Shown: positions 45,344-53,687 of the stretch, in pieces
How the letters are laid out: the number at the start of each line of letters is the position of its first letter
How positions within the stretch are numbered: the first letter of the stretch is position 1
Origin: Desulfobacca_B sp046538075
GTDB lineage: Bacteria; Desulfobacterota; Desulfobaccia; Desulfobaccales; Desulfobaccaceae
Assembly (NCBI GenBank): GCA_046538075.1
Contig: JBKHJN010000001.1
Coordinates: 102,270 to 166,269 of the forward strand
DNA: 64,000 nt
Reading direction: 5' to 3'
Program-made: the position numbers and the translations under genes
The notes under the pieces: generated by a model
What the model was told of the DNA's origin: nothing
The model's input: only the letters and a program-made list of their open reading frames with translations
The model's database searches: none

Positions 45344-46275
45344 GCTGCTTTATCCTCCTCTTCAGTAACCAGGTTGAGGAAGACATCCTCCAAGGTGAAT
45401 TCCTGGGCTTTGAGTTCCAACAGGTCCCAGCCGGCCTGAACCACGTGTCGGGCCAGGGTGGGCCGCAGTTCCTGGCCTTTGTCGGCCTCCAGCAGATAAT
45501 TGCCGTTGCCGCTGGCCGTGACCGCCTTGATCCCCGGAAGAGCCTTGAAACTTGCCAAAATCTTATCCTCTGGCCCTCTCACTACCATGGCCAGGCGGGA
45601 ACTCTCGCCTAACTGCCGGGTCAGGTTGGCCGGAGTGTCACTGGCGACTATCTGGCCGCGGTTGATGATAATCACCCGCTGGCAGAGCTGGCTTACTTCC
45701 GGCAGCACGTGGCTGCTTAAAAATACCGTATGGCTGCCCGCCAGTTCTTTGATCAACTGGCGGATCTCAACAATCTGGGAGGGATCCAGACCAATAGTGG
45801 GTTCATCAAGGATCAATAGCGGCGGCCGGTTGAGCAGGGCTTGCGCCAGCCCCAGACGCTGCCGGTAGCCTTTGGACAGCGAAGCAATCAAGGTATGACG
45901 AACCTCTTCCAGGCCACAGTCGACAATGGCCCGATCAATCTCGATCTTTTGCCGGCGGCTCTCCACTCCCTTGGCGCGGGCCGCAAAGGTCAAAAACTGG
46001 GTTACGTCCAAGTCCCGATAAAGCGGGACATTTTCGGGCAAATAACCCAGGGACCGCCGCACCTCCAGGGGTTGGGTCAGACAGTCATAGCCATTGATGC
46101 TGGCCGTCCCCGCACTAGGCGGCATATACCCCGCCAGGATCTTCAGAGTGGTGGTCTTACCGGCGGCGTTAGGCCCCAGAAAACCAACGATTTCGCCATC
46201 CCCGACCTCAAAGTTGAGCCTCCAGATGGCCAGGGTTGGCCCGTAATATTTGGTTAGATCTTTGATTTCAATCAT
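45340..46275 (-). CDS. GldA-like ABC transporter ATP-binding protein
   Basis: 311-aa ATPase: Walker A GPNAAGKTTTLK, signature SKGYRQRLGLAQALL, Walker B LLILDEPTIGLDP, switch LSSHVLPE. First gene of the four-gene unit. In Bacteroidetes gldA, gldF and gldG are gliding-associated genes, but in this lineage the operon is common without proof of gliding; it may export an envelope component. Confidence 0.9.
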   Translation of the reverse strand: MIEIKDLTKYYGPTLAIWRLNFEVGDGEIVGFLGPNAAGKTTTLKILAGYMPPSAGTASINGYDCLTQPLEVRRSLGYLPENVPLYRDLDVTQFLTFAARAKGVESRRQKIEIDRAIVDCGLEEVRHTLIASLSKGYRQRLGLAQALLNRPPLLILDEPTIGLDPSQIVEIRQLIKELAGSHTVFLSSHVLPEVSQLCQRVIIINRGQIVASDTPANLTRQLGESSRLAMVVRGPEDKILASFKALPGIKAVTASGNGNYLLEADKGQELRPTLARHVVQAGWDLLELKAQEFTLEDVFLNLVTEEEDKAA

Positions 46276-46430
46276 CGCGGCCCCAAATCTCAGACCAGGC
46301 GGTGCTCTCTCCGCCGGTCCGATAATATCAAATTTAAATCATTATCAAAAAATCGATGGATCTGCAACAGTATTTAAAGCCAATTACCTCCCCCCGAAGG
46401 ACGGAAGTCCAAATTAACGCATGCGATTAG
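46276..46430. other. Non-coding gap upstream of gldA
   Basis: Together with the repeat block and amtB leader this makes a 738-base stretch without a gene. This part has no convincing promoter pair or hairpin; nothing else is seen. Confidence 0.4.
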
Positions 46431-46749
46431 GCCCTTAGCTCCAAACCAAAAGTTGTTAAGTTATGGTTGCCGCTAGTCAACGAGGGGATTGGCAGCAGGA
46501 AATTGTCTTTTCTAATTATACGCCCCCTCACCCCAGCCCTCTCCCCCCGCAGGCAGGGGAGAGGGAGAAGACATTGCCCAAACACCGTAGAAATTTTAGG
46601 CAAGAATACGAATGATTTTGCTCATTTCCTCTCTCCCTTGGAGGAAAGGACGCCCCGTAAGGCTCCTGCCGCCCGATTATTCTTATCCCCTCTCCCCCTT
46701 GGGGGAGAGAATAAGGGTGAGGGGGTATTAATCCTTCGGAGCTAAGGGC
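46431..46749. repeat. Inverted REP-like repeat block with 12-bp terminal inverted repeats
   Basis: Perfect 12-bp ends (GCCCTTAGCTCC ... GGAGCTAAGGGC) bound about 319 bases. Inside are two oppositely oriented GC-rich hairpins: CCCTCTCCCC/GGGGAGAGGG near 46541-46570 and CTCTCCCCC-TT-GGGGGAGAG near 46690-46710, each preceded or followed by CCCCCTCACCC or GGGTGAGGGGG. A third degenerate copy lies near 46628-46650. No ORF with transposase features is inside. It looks like a paired REP or MITE-like element. Confidence 0.65.
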
Positions 46750-46956
46750 ATAAACAGTTTAATGGATTAAGCCCCCTTACCCCCTTTTCTAACCTGTCAA
46801 GTTAATATTTAGCAAGGCAAATTAACTGCTTAGCTCAGACCCAGGATATCTCCCGATCCATTAGATATTTTACAATTATGTCTATAATTATCTCTATATT
46901 ATACAAATAAGTAATATATAAAAAAGTTAAGTTGCTGATTTGTATATATTTTATTT

Positions 46957-46973
46957 TTGGAACCATTCTTGCC
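46957..46973 (+). promoter_or_regulatory. Sigma-54 (-24/-12) promoter of amtB-glnK
   Basis: TTGGAACC-N4-TTGCC, with the invariant GG (46959-46960) and GC (46971-46972) exactly 10 bases apart. The expected start is near 46984, 30 bases before the amtB ATG. It suggests NtrC-type activation under nitrogen limitation. Confidence 0.8.
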
Positions 46974-47013
46974 TGTAATGTAAAGCTAATTACCACTCAA
47001 AGGAGGGCTGAAG

Positions 47014-48237
47014 ATGATCAATTCGGCCGACACTGCTTTTGTCCTGTTTTCTGCCGCCCTGGTCATGCTTATGCTTCCAGGGCTGGCCCTGTTTTATGGC
47101 GGCCTGGTCCGGACTAAAAATGTCCTAGCCACCCTGATGCAAAATTTTATTGTCTTAGGGCTCATCGGCGTCCAGTGGGTGCTATTCGGCTATAGTCTGG
47201 CCTTTGGACCTGATCTGGGGGGCATTATTGGTTCGCTGGACTGGATCGGTCTGCGCGGGGTCGGCTTGGAACCGTTTCCCACCTATTCCGAGACCATCCC
47301 CCATCAAGCTTTTATGATTTTTCAGGCCATGTTTGCCATCATTACCCCGGCCCTGATCACCGGCGCCTGGGCGGAACGCCTGAAATTCAGCACTTATTTA
47401 ATCTTTACTTTATTATGGGCTACCCTGGTCTATGACCCGGTGGCGCATTGGGTCTGGGGCGATGGTGGTTGGCTCAAAGAGCTGGGGGCCCTGGATTTTG
47501 CCGGAGGCACGGTAGTCCACATCAACGCCGGGATGGCCGCCCTAGTCGCCGCTTTTGTCGTCGGCCGCCGCCAGGGTTATGCCAAGGAGGCCTTTATTCC
47601 TCATAATCTCACCATCACCATCCTGGGGGCCGGGCTGCTCTGGTTCGGGTGGTTCGGCTTCAATGCCGGGAGCGCGCTGGCCTCGGGCAGCCTGGCGACC
47701 ACTGCTTTTGTCGCCACCCATGTGGCTACCGGCGCCGCGGCCTTGGGCTGGATCATTACCGAATGGTTTGTCCGCGGCAAACCCACTACCTTGGGGGCGG
47801 CCTCGGGGGCGCTGGCCGGGTTGGTGGCCATTACTCCGGCCGCCGGCTTTGTCGGGCCGATGTCCTCTCTGATCATCGGCGCCCTGGCAGGCATCCTCTG
47901 CTATCTGGCAGTGTTGGCCAAGGTAAAGCTGGGCTATGATGATGCGCTGGACGTAGTCGGGGTGCACGGCATCGGCGGCCTCTGGGGGGCTCTGGCCACC
48001 GGGCTGTTTGCCTCCACCGCGGTCAATCCGGATGGGGTCAACGGGCTGTTCTTCGGCAATCCGGCCCAATTGGCAGTCCAGGCCCTAACGGTACTGGTGG
48101 TTATGGTCTATGCTGGTATCGTCAGCTGGGTCATATTTAAGGTATTGGATCTGATCATGGGGCTGCGGGTCAATGCCGAAGATGAAATCGCTGGTTTAGA
48201 CCTTACCGAACACCAGGAAGCTGGTTATACCCTGTAG
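47014..48237 (+). CDS. amtB: Ammonium transporter AmtB
   Basis: Eleven-helix ammonia channel of 407 aa without an obvious cleaved signal peptide (first helix FVLFSAALVMLMLPGLALFYGGL). Conserved features: FYGGLVRTKNVL, the paired-His region DFAGGTVVHINAG, GWFGFNAGS and VHGIGGLWGALATG. AAGGAGGG precedes the ATG. It is followed by glnK 22 nt later, the universal amtB-glnK pairing. Confidence 0.96.
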   Translation: MINSADTAFVLFSAALVMLMLPGLALFYGGLVRTKNVLATLMQNFIVLGLIGVQWVLFGYSLAFGPDLGGIIGSLDWIGLRGVGLEPFPTYSETIPHQAFMIFQAMFAIITPALITGAWAERLKFSTYLIFTLLWATLVYDPVAHWVWGDGGWLKELGALDFAGGTVVHINAGMAALVAAFVVGRRQGYAKEAFIPHNLTITILGAGLLWFGWFGFNAGSALASGSLATTAFVATHVATGAAALGWIITEWFVRGKPTTLGAASGALAGLVAITPAAGFVGPMSSLIIGALAGILCYLAVLAKVKLGYDDALDVVGVHGIGGLWGALATGLFASTAVNPDGVNGLFFGNPAQLAVQALTVLVVMVYAGIVSWVIFKVLDLIMGLRVNAEDEIAGLDLTEHQEAGYTL

Positions 48238-48258
48238 AAATCAATTGGAGGTAAAGAC

Positions 48259-48597
48259 ATGAAAAAGATTGATGCCATCATCCAGCCTTTTAAAGTTGAG
48301 CCAGTCAAGGAGGCCTTACACGCAGTCAGTGTTCAGGGCATGACCGTGGTCGATGTCAAGGGCTTTGGACGCCAGAAGGGCGTCCGGGAGGTTTACCGGG
48401 GCATGGAGTACCAGGTGGATCTGATCCCCAAGGTGAAAATCGAGATAGTGGTGCCGGATGACAAAGTAGAGACCATCGTTGAGACCATCATGGCGACGGC
48501 CCGCACCGGCCGCATCGGCGACGGCAAGATTTTCATCTATCCGGTGGAAGAGGTCTACCGCATCCGGACCGGAGAAACCGGGGAAGAGGCGGTCTAA
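48259..48597 (+). CDS. glnK: Nitrogen regulatory protein P-II (GlnK)
   Basis: 112-aa trimeric sensor of 2-oxoglutarate and ATP/ADP. The uridylylation Tyr is at position 51 (YRGMEYQVDL), followed by PKVKIEIVV and the B-loop/C-terminal TGRIGDGKIFI. GGAGG precedes the ATG. Directly behind amtB, so its partner is AmtB. Confidence 0.96.
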   Translation: MKKIDAIIQPFKVEPVKEALHAVSVQGMTVVDVKGFGRQKGVREVYRGMEYQVDLIPKVKIEIVVPDDKVETIVETIMATARTGRIGDGKIFIYPVEEVYRIRTGETGEEAV

Positions 48598-48638
48598 AGG
48601 TATTTAAATACCAGAATGATTTTAATCAAACGAGGTCA

Positions 48639-49448
48639 ATGATGCGAGAACTAACCTGTTTATTACTAATCGGTTGTCTGCTGGGGGTGATCAGCGGCAG
48701 TGCGGTTCAGGCTGAAGAGGAGAAGCCGTGGGCTGAAGTGTCGGTGGATATCCTGAGCCAGTACATCTGGCGGGGCTATGCCTTGAGCCGGGATAGCGCC
48801 GTCCTGGAGCCGTCCATAACCATCGGTTACAAGGGCTTTGCAGTAAATATCTGGGGTAACTTTGACACGGATCAGCAAAATCCCTTTTTCCCCCTCAAAG
48901 ATGGGGCCAAGTGGAATGAAACCGATCTGACTCTGTCTTATAGCCGGGAAGTTTATAGCGGTGCAGCCATCAAGTCCATCACCCTGAATGTGGGGACTAT
49001 TTATTATGTCCTGGACGGGGTCGATGATTCCTGGGAGCTGTTTGGGGGCTTGGCTACCGACATCAATTATTTCACCCTGGCAGTGACCGCTTACCGGGAA
49101 GCTTCCCACTATCCCGGGTGGTGGCTGCAGGTCGGTCTGGGGCGCAGCTTGGCCATGCCCTTTGCCGACGCCACCCTGAACCTGGGCCACGATGTCATAT
49201 TCCAGTTTTCCGAGGACAACGCGGCTTATCCCGACCCCGACGACCCTGATCAGGCCTTCGAAGGTCCCCTGGCCGGGCATCTTTATGTCTCCATGGATTT
49301 CCCGGTCCACAAGTATATTACCCTGAGCCCCAAAGTTGGCTTCTGGTATGCCTTGGGCGGGGATGCCACCGGAGTGATCCGGGGCCTTTCCTGGGATGGA
49401 GAGCAGAACCACATTTATGGCGGTCTGAACCTGGCCTTTGCTTTTTAA
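48639..49448 (+). CDS. Outer-membrane beta-barrel protein of the TorF/Gcw_chp type
   Basis: 269 aa with a signal peptide (LTCLLLIGCLLGVISGSAVQA, cut after about residue 25). The mature part starts with AEVSVDILSQYIWRGYALSRDSAVLEP and has alternating aromatic beta-strands ending in an aromatic-rich terminus with final Phe (NLAFAF), a C-terminal OMP signal. The family often lies beside amtB-glnK, so a nitrogen-linked outer-membrane function is inferred. Confidence 0.78.
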   Translation: MMRELTCLLLIGCLLGVISGSAVQAEEEKPWAEVSVDILSQYIWRGYALSRDSAVLEPSITIGYKGFAVNIWGNFDTDQQNPFFPLKDGAKWNETDLTLSYSREVYSGAAIKSITLNVGTIYYVLDGVDDSWELFGGLATDINYFTLAVTAYREASHYPGWWLQVGLGRSLAMPFADATLNLGHDVIFQFSEDNAAYPDPDDPDQAFEGPLAGHLYVSMDFPVHKYITLSPKVGFWYALGGDATGVIRGLSWDGEQNHIYGGLNLAFAF

Positions 49449-49505
49449 GTGGATCGGAGGCCAGTCGCTGTTCAAATCTGTGATCTTCAATAAAGGAGGG
49501 TATAA

Positions 49506-51089
49506 ATGTGTGGTATAGCTGGATGCATTGGCGTTTGCGATGAAAAAACCATCAACCGCATGCTGGATGCCATGATCCAGCGCGGGCCCAATGACCGAGG
49601 TATTCATAAGCACCGGAATAGCGTCTTCGGCCACACCAGGCTTGCTATTGTCGATGTGGCCGGAGGCCACCAACCGATCCTGGCCGCCAACGGCACCGCC
49701 GGTATTATCTGTAATGGCGAAATTTATAACTTCCGTCAGCTCCGAGACCAGCTGATTTCCAAATATCGCTTTACTACCAACTCAGATTCGGAAGTCGCCT
49801 TGCATCTTTATCGGGACAAGGGACCGGAGAGCGTCCAAGAACTGGATGGCATGTTTGCTTTCGCCATCTTTGCTGGTGACGATTTCATGCTGGCCCGGGA
49901 CCCGATCGGCATCAAGCCACTTTACTACGGCTACGTGGATCAGAAATTATACTTTGCCTCGGAGCTGGGGGCCATGAGCCTGGCCGGGGTCAATCTGGTC
50001 CACGAGTTCCCCCCGGGGCACTACTATACTCCCCAACAGGGTTTTGTCCAGTATTATCAAGTCCCCCCAGTCCAGGAGGAAGAGTTCACAGATCTGGAAG
50101 AGGCCTGTGACCAAATCCGCCGCACTTTCATTGCGGCGGTAAAAAAGCGCCTTTTGGCCGACAAAGAAATTCACGTCGGCTCCTTCTGCAGCGGTGGCCT
50201 GGACAGCAGTCTGGTGGCCGCCATCGCTGCCGAGGAGATTCCCCATCTGCATACCTTTGCAGTGGGCATGAAGGATGAACAAGGTCAGATCAGCGACGAT
50301 CTCAAGGCGGGCCGCATGGTGGCCCGGCATTTCGGCTCCACTCACCACGAGCTGATCTTCAGCGAGGAGGATTACTACCAGGCCTTGCCTCAAGTGATCT
50401 ATAAATTAGAGAGTTACGATCCCTCCCTGGTGCGCTGTGCGGTGCCTTGCTATTTCACCTGTAAACTAGCGGCCGATTATGTCACGGTGGTCCTCACCGG
50501 TGAAGGCGCGGATGAGATCTTTGCGGGCTATCACTACATGAAACATCTGCCCGTCGATCAGGTTAACCTTGAGACCCGACGCAACTTGACCAGCCTGCAT
50601 AACATCAATTTGCAGCGAGCTGACCGCATCGGCATGAACTTCAGCCTGGAGCTCAGAGTCCCGTTTTTGGACCTGGCCATGGTCGACTTGGCTATGAAGA
50701 TTCCCCCGGAGTGGAAGATCAAGAAGCAGAATGGCAGCGCTATTGAAAAATGGATTCTGCGCCAGGCTTTTGCCGGCACCGGCTACCTCCCGGATGAGAT
50801 CCTGTGGCGCTACAAGCTGCAGTATACCCAGGGAGCGGGCTGTGAGGGTTTAGGGGAACGGCTGGCGGCCCAGGAGATCAGCCATGAGGAGTACGAAAGG
50901 ATCAAGGCCCAATATCCGCAGGCAGCAATCAACAGCCGCGAAGCCGCTTACTATTTCCAGATCTTTCGCCAATTCCATCCCCAGGACTCAGTCCTGAAGT
51001 CCATCGGCATCTGGCAAGGCTTTGATTTCGCAGAAGAACGGGAGCACGTCCAGGGCACGGTCGACGGCTACCGGAAGCACAAGTATTGA
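49506..51089 (+). CDS. asnB: Asparagine synthase (glutamine-hydrolysing)
   Basis: Class II amidotransferase; Cys2 (MCGIAG) is the glutaminase nucleophile, and GEIYNFRQL follows. The synthetase domain has the PPi loop FCSGGLDSSLVAA and TGEGADEIFAGYHY. 527 aa is near E. coli AsnB (554). AAGGAGGG precedes the ATG. It lies in the amtB-glnK nitrogen group and is likely co-regulated. Confident. Confidence 0.94.
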   Translation: MCGIAGCIGVCDEKTINRMLDAMIQRGPNDRGIHKHRNSVFGHTRLAIVDVAGGHQPILAANGTAGIICNGEIYNFRQLRDQLISKYRFTTNSDSEVALHLYRDKGPESVQELDGMFAFAIFAGDDFMLARDPIGIKPLYYGYVDQKLYFASELGAMSLAGVNLVHEFPPGHYYTPQQGFVQYYQVPPVQEEEFTDLEEACDQIRRTFIAAVKKRLLADKEIHVGSFCSGGLDSSLVAAIAAEEIPHLHTFAVGMKDEQGQISDDLKAGRMVARHFGSTHHELIFSEEDYYQALPQVIYKLESYDPSLVRCAVPCYFTCKLAADYVTVVLTGEGADEIFAGYHYMKHLPVDQVNLETRRNLTSLHNINLQRADRIGMNFSLELRVPFLDLAMVDLAMKIPPEWKIKKQNGSAIEKWILRQAFAGTGYLPDEILWRYKLQYTQGAGCEGLGERLAAQEISHEEYERIKAQYPQAAINSREAAYYFQIFRQFHPQDSVLKSIGIWQGFDFAEEREHVQGTVDGYRKHKY

Positions 51090-51227
51090 CCTAACTCGGT
51101 TAATTGTAGAAAAATCTTTTTTCTTTGAACCCTTAATAATAGATCAGGGTCTATAAAGGAGAAACCATCCCCCGACCGCCAGCCTGATAAAAATATAGAC
51201 CGTGGCCTTATAATCTGGATCAGGGGA

Positions 51228-51935
51228 TTAAACCGGCTTGGCAAGTCGCAGCAGCAGATAGAGAGCCCCGGCCCCGCCATCATAGGGCTGCGCCGTGGCA
51301 AAGGCCAGCACCTGGCGGCGGAAGCGTTTCGAGGTCAGCCAGGATTGCAGGTGTTTCTTGAGAACTGGAATCTGATCCGGAGACCGGTGCCCGCGGCCAT
51401 GGACCACCAGTACAGTACGATAGCCCCGAGCCCGGCAATGGGCCAGAAATTTTTCCAGGCTGTCATGGGCCTGGGGGACGCTCAAGCCATGGAGATCCAG
51501 GTAATCCTGCACCGGGAAGGCCCCGGCCTTGAGATCGGCCATAATTCTGGGGTTTAAGGACGGAACCTGGCCTTGCATGTACTCATCGGTAAACGATAGG
51601 TCAAAATCGCTCTTGCCCGCAATCAGCTCATGCAGTTGCATCAGGGATTCCCGGTCCTCCTTATCCCTAGACAACACCGGTCGGGGGCGAACCCGGGATG
51701 AAACCATATAAGCCCCTTGCCGGGGCAGAGGACGCACTTGATGCATGGCTTCCTGGAAGAGCAAGTGATCGTCTCGCTCCCCTCGCAATCGGGGCGGGCT
51801 GGGCTTGGTGGTCAGGTGAAACTGGCGGCCTTTGAGCAGGGAATCCAGATGTTGAAAAGGCCGATGCAGACCCCTCTTACGGTAGGCGGAATTTGGCGGG
51901 CCTTTCCCATTACTTTGGAAACTTTGGCCATCCAT
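51228..51935 (-). CDS. Smr-domain protein
   Basis: 235 aa from the ATG at 51935 (AAGGA seven bases upstream); longer frames cross the terminator. The C-terminal Smr domain, related to the MutS2 tail, has the core LDLHGLSVPQAHDSLEKFL and VLVVHGRGHRSPD; Smr domains are nicking or RNA-processing endonucleases in known cases. The N-terminal half is basic and unconserved. Confidence 0.85.
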   Translation of the reverse strand: MDGQSFQSNGKGPPNSAYRKRGLHRPFQHLDSLLKGRQFHLTTKPSPPRLRGERDDHLLFQEAMHQVRPLPRQGAYMVSSRVRPRPVLSRDKEDRESLMQLHELIAGKSDFDLSFTDEYMQGQVPSLNPRIMADLKAGAFPVQDYLDLHGLSVPQAHDSLEKFLAHCRARGYRTVLVVHGRGHRSPDQIPVLKKHLQSWLTSKRFRRQVLAFATAQPYDGGAGALYLLLRLAKPV

Positions 51936-51955
51936 CGGGCTGTCCTTCCCTAAGC

Positions 51956-51992
51956 AAAAAGCCTGCCCCGCTGGGACAGGCTTTTTTTTTTG
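51956..51992. terminator. Strong terminator between the U32 gene and the Smr gene
   Basis: AGCCTGCCCC-GCT-GGGACAGGCT forms a stem of about 10 bp (one wobble). On the minus strand it is followed by TTTTT; on the plus strand by 11 T. It closes the U32 transcript. Confidence 0.8.
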
Positions 51993-52014
51993 GCCTAAGC
52001 TCTGATCGGCCTCC

Positions 52015-53049
52015 TTATAGGCCAACGATATTACGGTGCAATTCTCGAGTCTTTTCCCAACGGGCCCGATCCCGGTCGGCAACCAGAGCGGCTAACCGAT
52101 CCTGGATACGTTGATAGATTGGCCCATTGATGTCGTCGCCGCGCAAATGGCCATCGATTAACTTCCGGTAACAGCAGATCATCTTGCCAATCATGGAGAT
52201 TGCGTATTCCCGTCCTTGGACCTTAAGAGTGGCCAGGCCTAAGTCGATGTACTGTTTCAATTCATCGCCCATAATGGCGAAGGCGAGGTTGGGATCGCGG
52301 CGGACCCGTTCATTGATCTCGGCAATGCGCGCCTCGCTCACCCCTCGACGGGACAGCACCTTGCGCCGCTGCTCATCGGTAAGCAGGCAGAGGCGGAAAC
52401 AACTGCCGCTGCGGTCCGGCCAACCCTCGTATTCGACGATCTCATTGCCGTCCTCATCGTAATAAACTTTACGGACGTAGGAATCGGCTATCAGTTCATG
52501 AAAGAGACAGTTACCCACCCCGCCAATGCAGCGATTGCCATGGATCAGCACTTCGGTTTTAATCCCCAGGCTATCGGCCTCCTGCTTGAAGCGCCGCAGT
52601 TGCTCCACGGTCTTGATTTCGGTGGAGGCCACGATCTGGGTGACTCCCAGAGCCTGATAACGGGCCATCTCTTCCTTGGTTCGAATGTTACAGCCCACAC
52701 TGGCATGAATGACTAATTCCGGGTAATGCCGGTGAATTAACTCGATCAAGGCAGGGGTTTTGACAATCACCCCCTCAATGCCAAAATGGGCATATTTCCC
52801 AACTTTTTTCAGCGCCAGTTCCAATTTTTCTTCAGGAACCGCAGCATTTAATGCCACCCGCACTTTGCGGTGATAATCATTGCCAATTTTTACAGCTTCG
52901 CTGATTTGACTGTCTTCTAATTCCCAAGCACATTTGCGCCGACTAAATCCTTTGGAACCGACATACACCGCGTCAGCACCATTTTTAAAAACCGCCTCTA
53001 CCATTTCCAGGCTGCCGCCTGGTGCTAATAATTCATTGGTCATTTCCAA
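52015..53049 (-). CDS. Peptidase U32 family protein
   Basis: 344 aa. N-terminal ELLAPGGSLEMVEAVFKNGADAVYVGSKGF, then YPELVIHASVGCNIRTKEE and HGNRCIGGVGNCLFHEL, with further Cys in GSCFRLC, typical of U32 enzymes (some, such as UbiU/V and RlhA, work in rRNA or ubiquinone hydroxylation with Fe-S). It has its own promoter and terminator. Substrate unknown. Confidence 0.87.
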   Translation of the reverse strand: MEMTNELLAPGGSLEMVEAVFKNGADAVYVGSKGFSRRKCAWELEDSQISEAVKIGNDYHRKVRVALNAAVPEEKLELALKKVGKYAHFGIEGVIVKTPALIELIHRHYPELVIHASVGCNIRTKEEMARYQALGVTQIVASTEIKTVEQLRRFKQEADSLGIKTEVLIHGNRCIGGVGNCLFHELIADSYVRKVYYDEDGNEIVEYEGWPDRSGSCFRLCLLTDEQRRKVLSRRGVSEARIAEINERVRRDPNLAFAIMGDELKQYIDLGLATLKVQGREYAISMIGKMICCYRKLIDGHLRGDDINGPIYQRIQDRLAALVADRDRARWEKTRELHRNIVGL

Positions 53050-53370
53050 GGCCTCCCATAGGTTGCAAATTCACACGATCCCATATCCACCTTTCCCGAT
53101 ATGGTTCTGCCTTCACCTAGGGCCTTGTTCATTGCAGACAAGTGTCCTGGTTTGTCTAAATATATTTTAATCTTAATCCCCGCAACTGTCAAGCCTGGGG
53201 GCCGGTTATTATGAACCAATGGCAATTCAATGTCCCGATTATCCATATTAAATTTAAGACTGCTTCCCCAAGGTGAAAAGATTTTCTGAGCCCCTAGACC
53301 AGAATTTTTTCCCCTCGGCTCCATTTACTATAAACCCAGCAACCGCCAAGTTTTAGGTTTATTTAACAAC
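53050..53370. other. Intergenic region upstream of the U32 gene
   Basis: 321 bases holding the U32 promoter (separate entry). A 94-residue open frame on the minus strand overlaps both promoter and U32 start and has no ribosome site; I see no gene here. Confidence 0.5.
53164..53192 (-). promoter_or_regulatory. Sigma-70 promoter of the U32 gene
   Basis: TTGACA and TAAAAT separated by exactly 17 bases on the minus strand. The start would be near 53156, leaving a leader of about 107 nt before the U32 ATG. Confidence 0.7.
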
Positions 53371-53535
53371 TTAATGACGCAGATAAGTCAGGGCCAGAAC
53401 CAGAGCCAACCCGAACTCCACGCTAAAAGTGAGAAAGTAGATCAGCAACTCCATGCGGGAGCTATAATCTTCTTCATGCAAGATGCGGTTGGGTTCCCGC
53501 AGGATTTCCCAAGAGCTTTGTTCAATTATGGCCAT
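53371..53535 (-). CDS. 54-aa single-pass membrane protein
   Basis: The ATG has GGAG about nine bases upstream. The 54 residues consist of a charged first half (MAIIEQSSWEILREPNRIL, then HEEDYSSRM) and one hydrophobic helix (LLIYFLTFSVEFGLALVLAL) ending YLRH. Not recognised. It lies between the U32 gene and dnaJ on the same strand. Coding status rests on the ribosome site and amphipathic pattern. Confidence 0.6.
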   Translation of the reverse strand: MAIIEQSSWEILREPNRILHEEDYSSRMELLIYFLTFSVEFGLALVLALTYLRH

Positions 53536-53687
53536 TGTCTGCGACTCCTTTCCAGCTTATCTGCACTAGGACGATCAATCTGGCCCAAAAATTCGTCATG
53601 TGAATTATATCATTAATTTCGATCTAAATAAAATAAAAAACTTCCTGATCGCTGTATTTCTGGCTGAACTTAAACCGGTCCCTCACC

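Noticed and set aside
48666..49673. 335-aa minus-strand ORF opposite the barrel protein and asnB
   Set aside because: It spans two real genes on the other strand; the composition is that of a reverse-frame shadow.
53040..53324. 94-aa ORF upstream of the U32 gene
   Set aside because: It contains the U32 promoter, overlaps the U32 start, has no ribosome site and no family signal.
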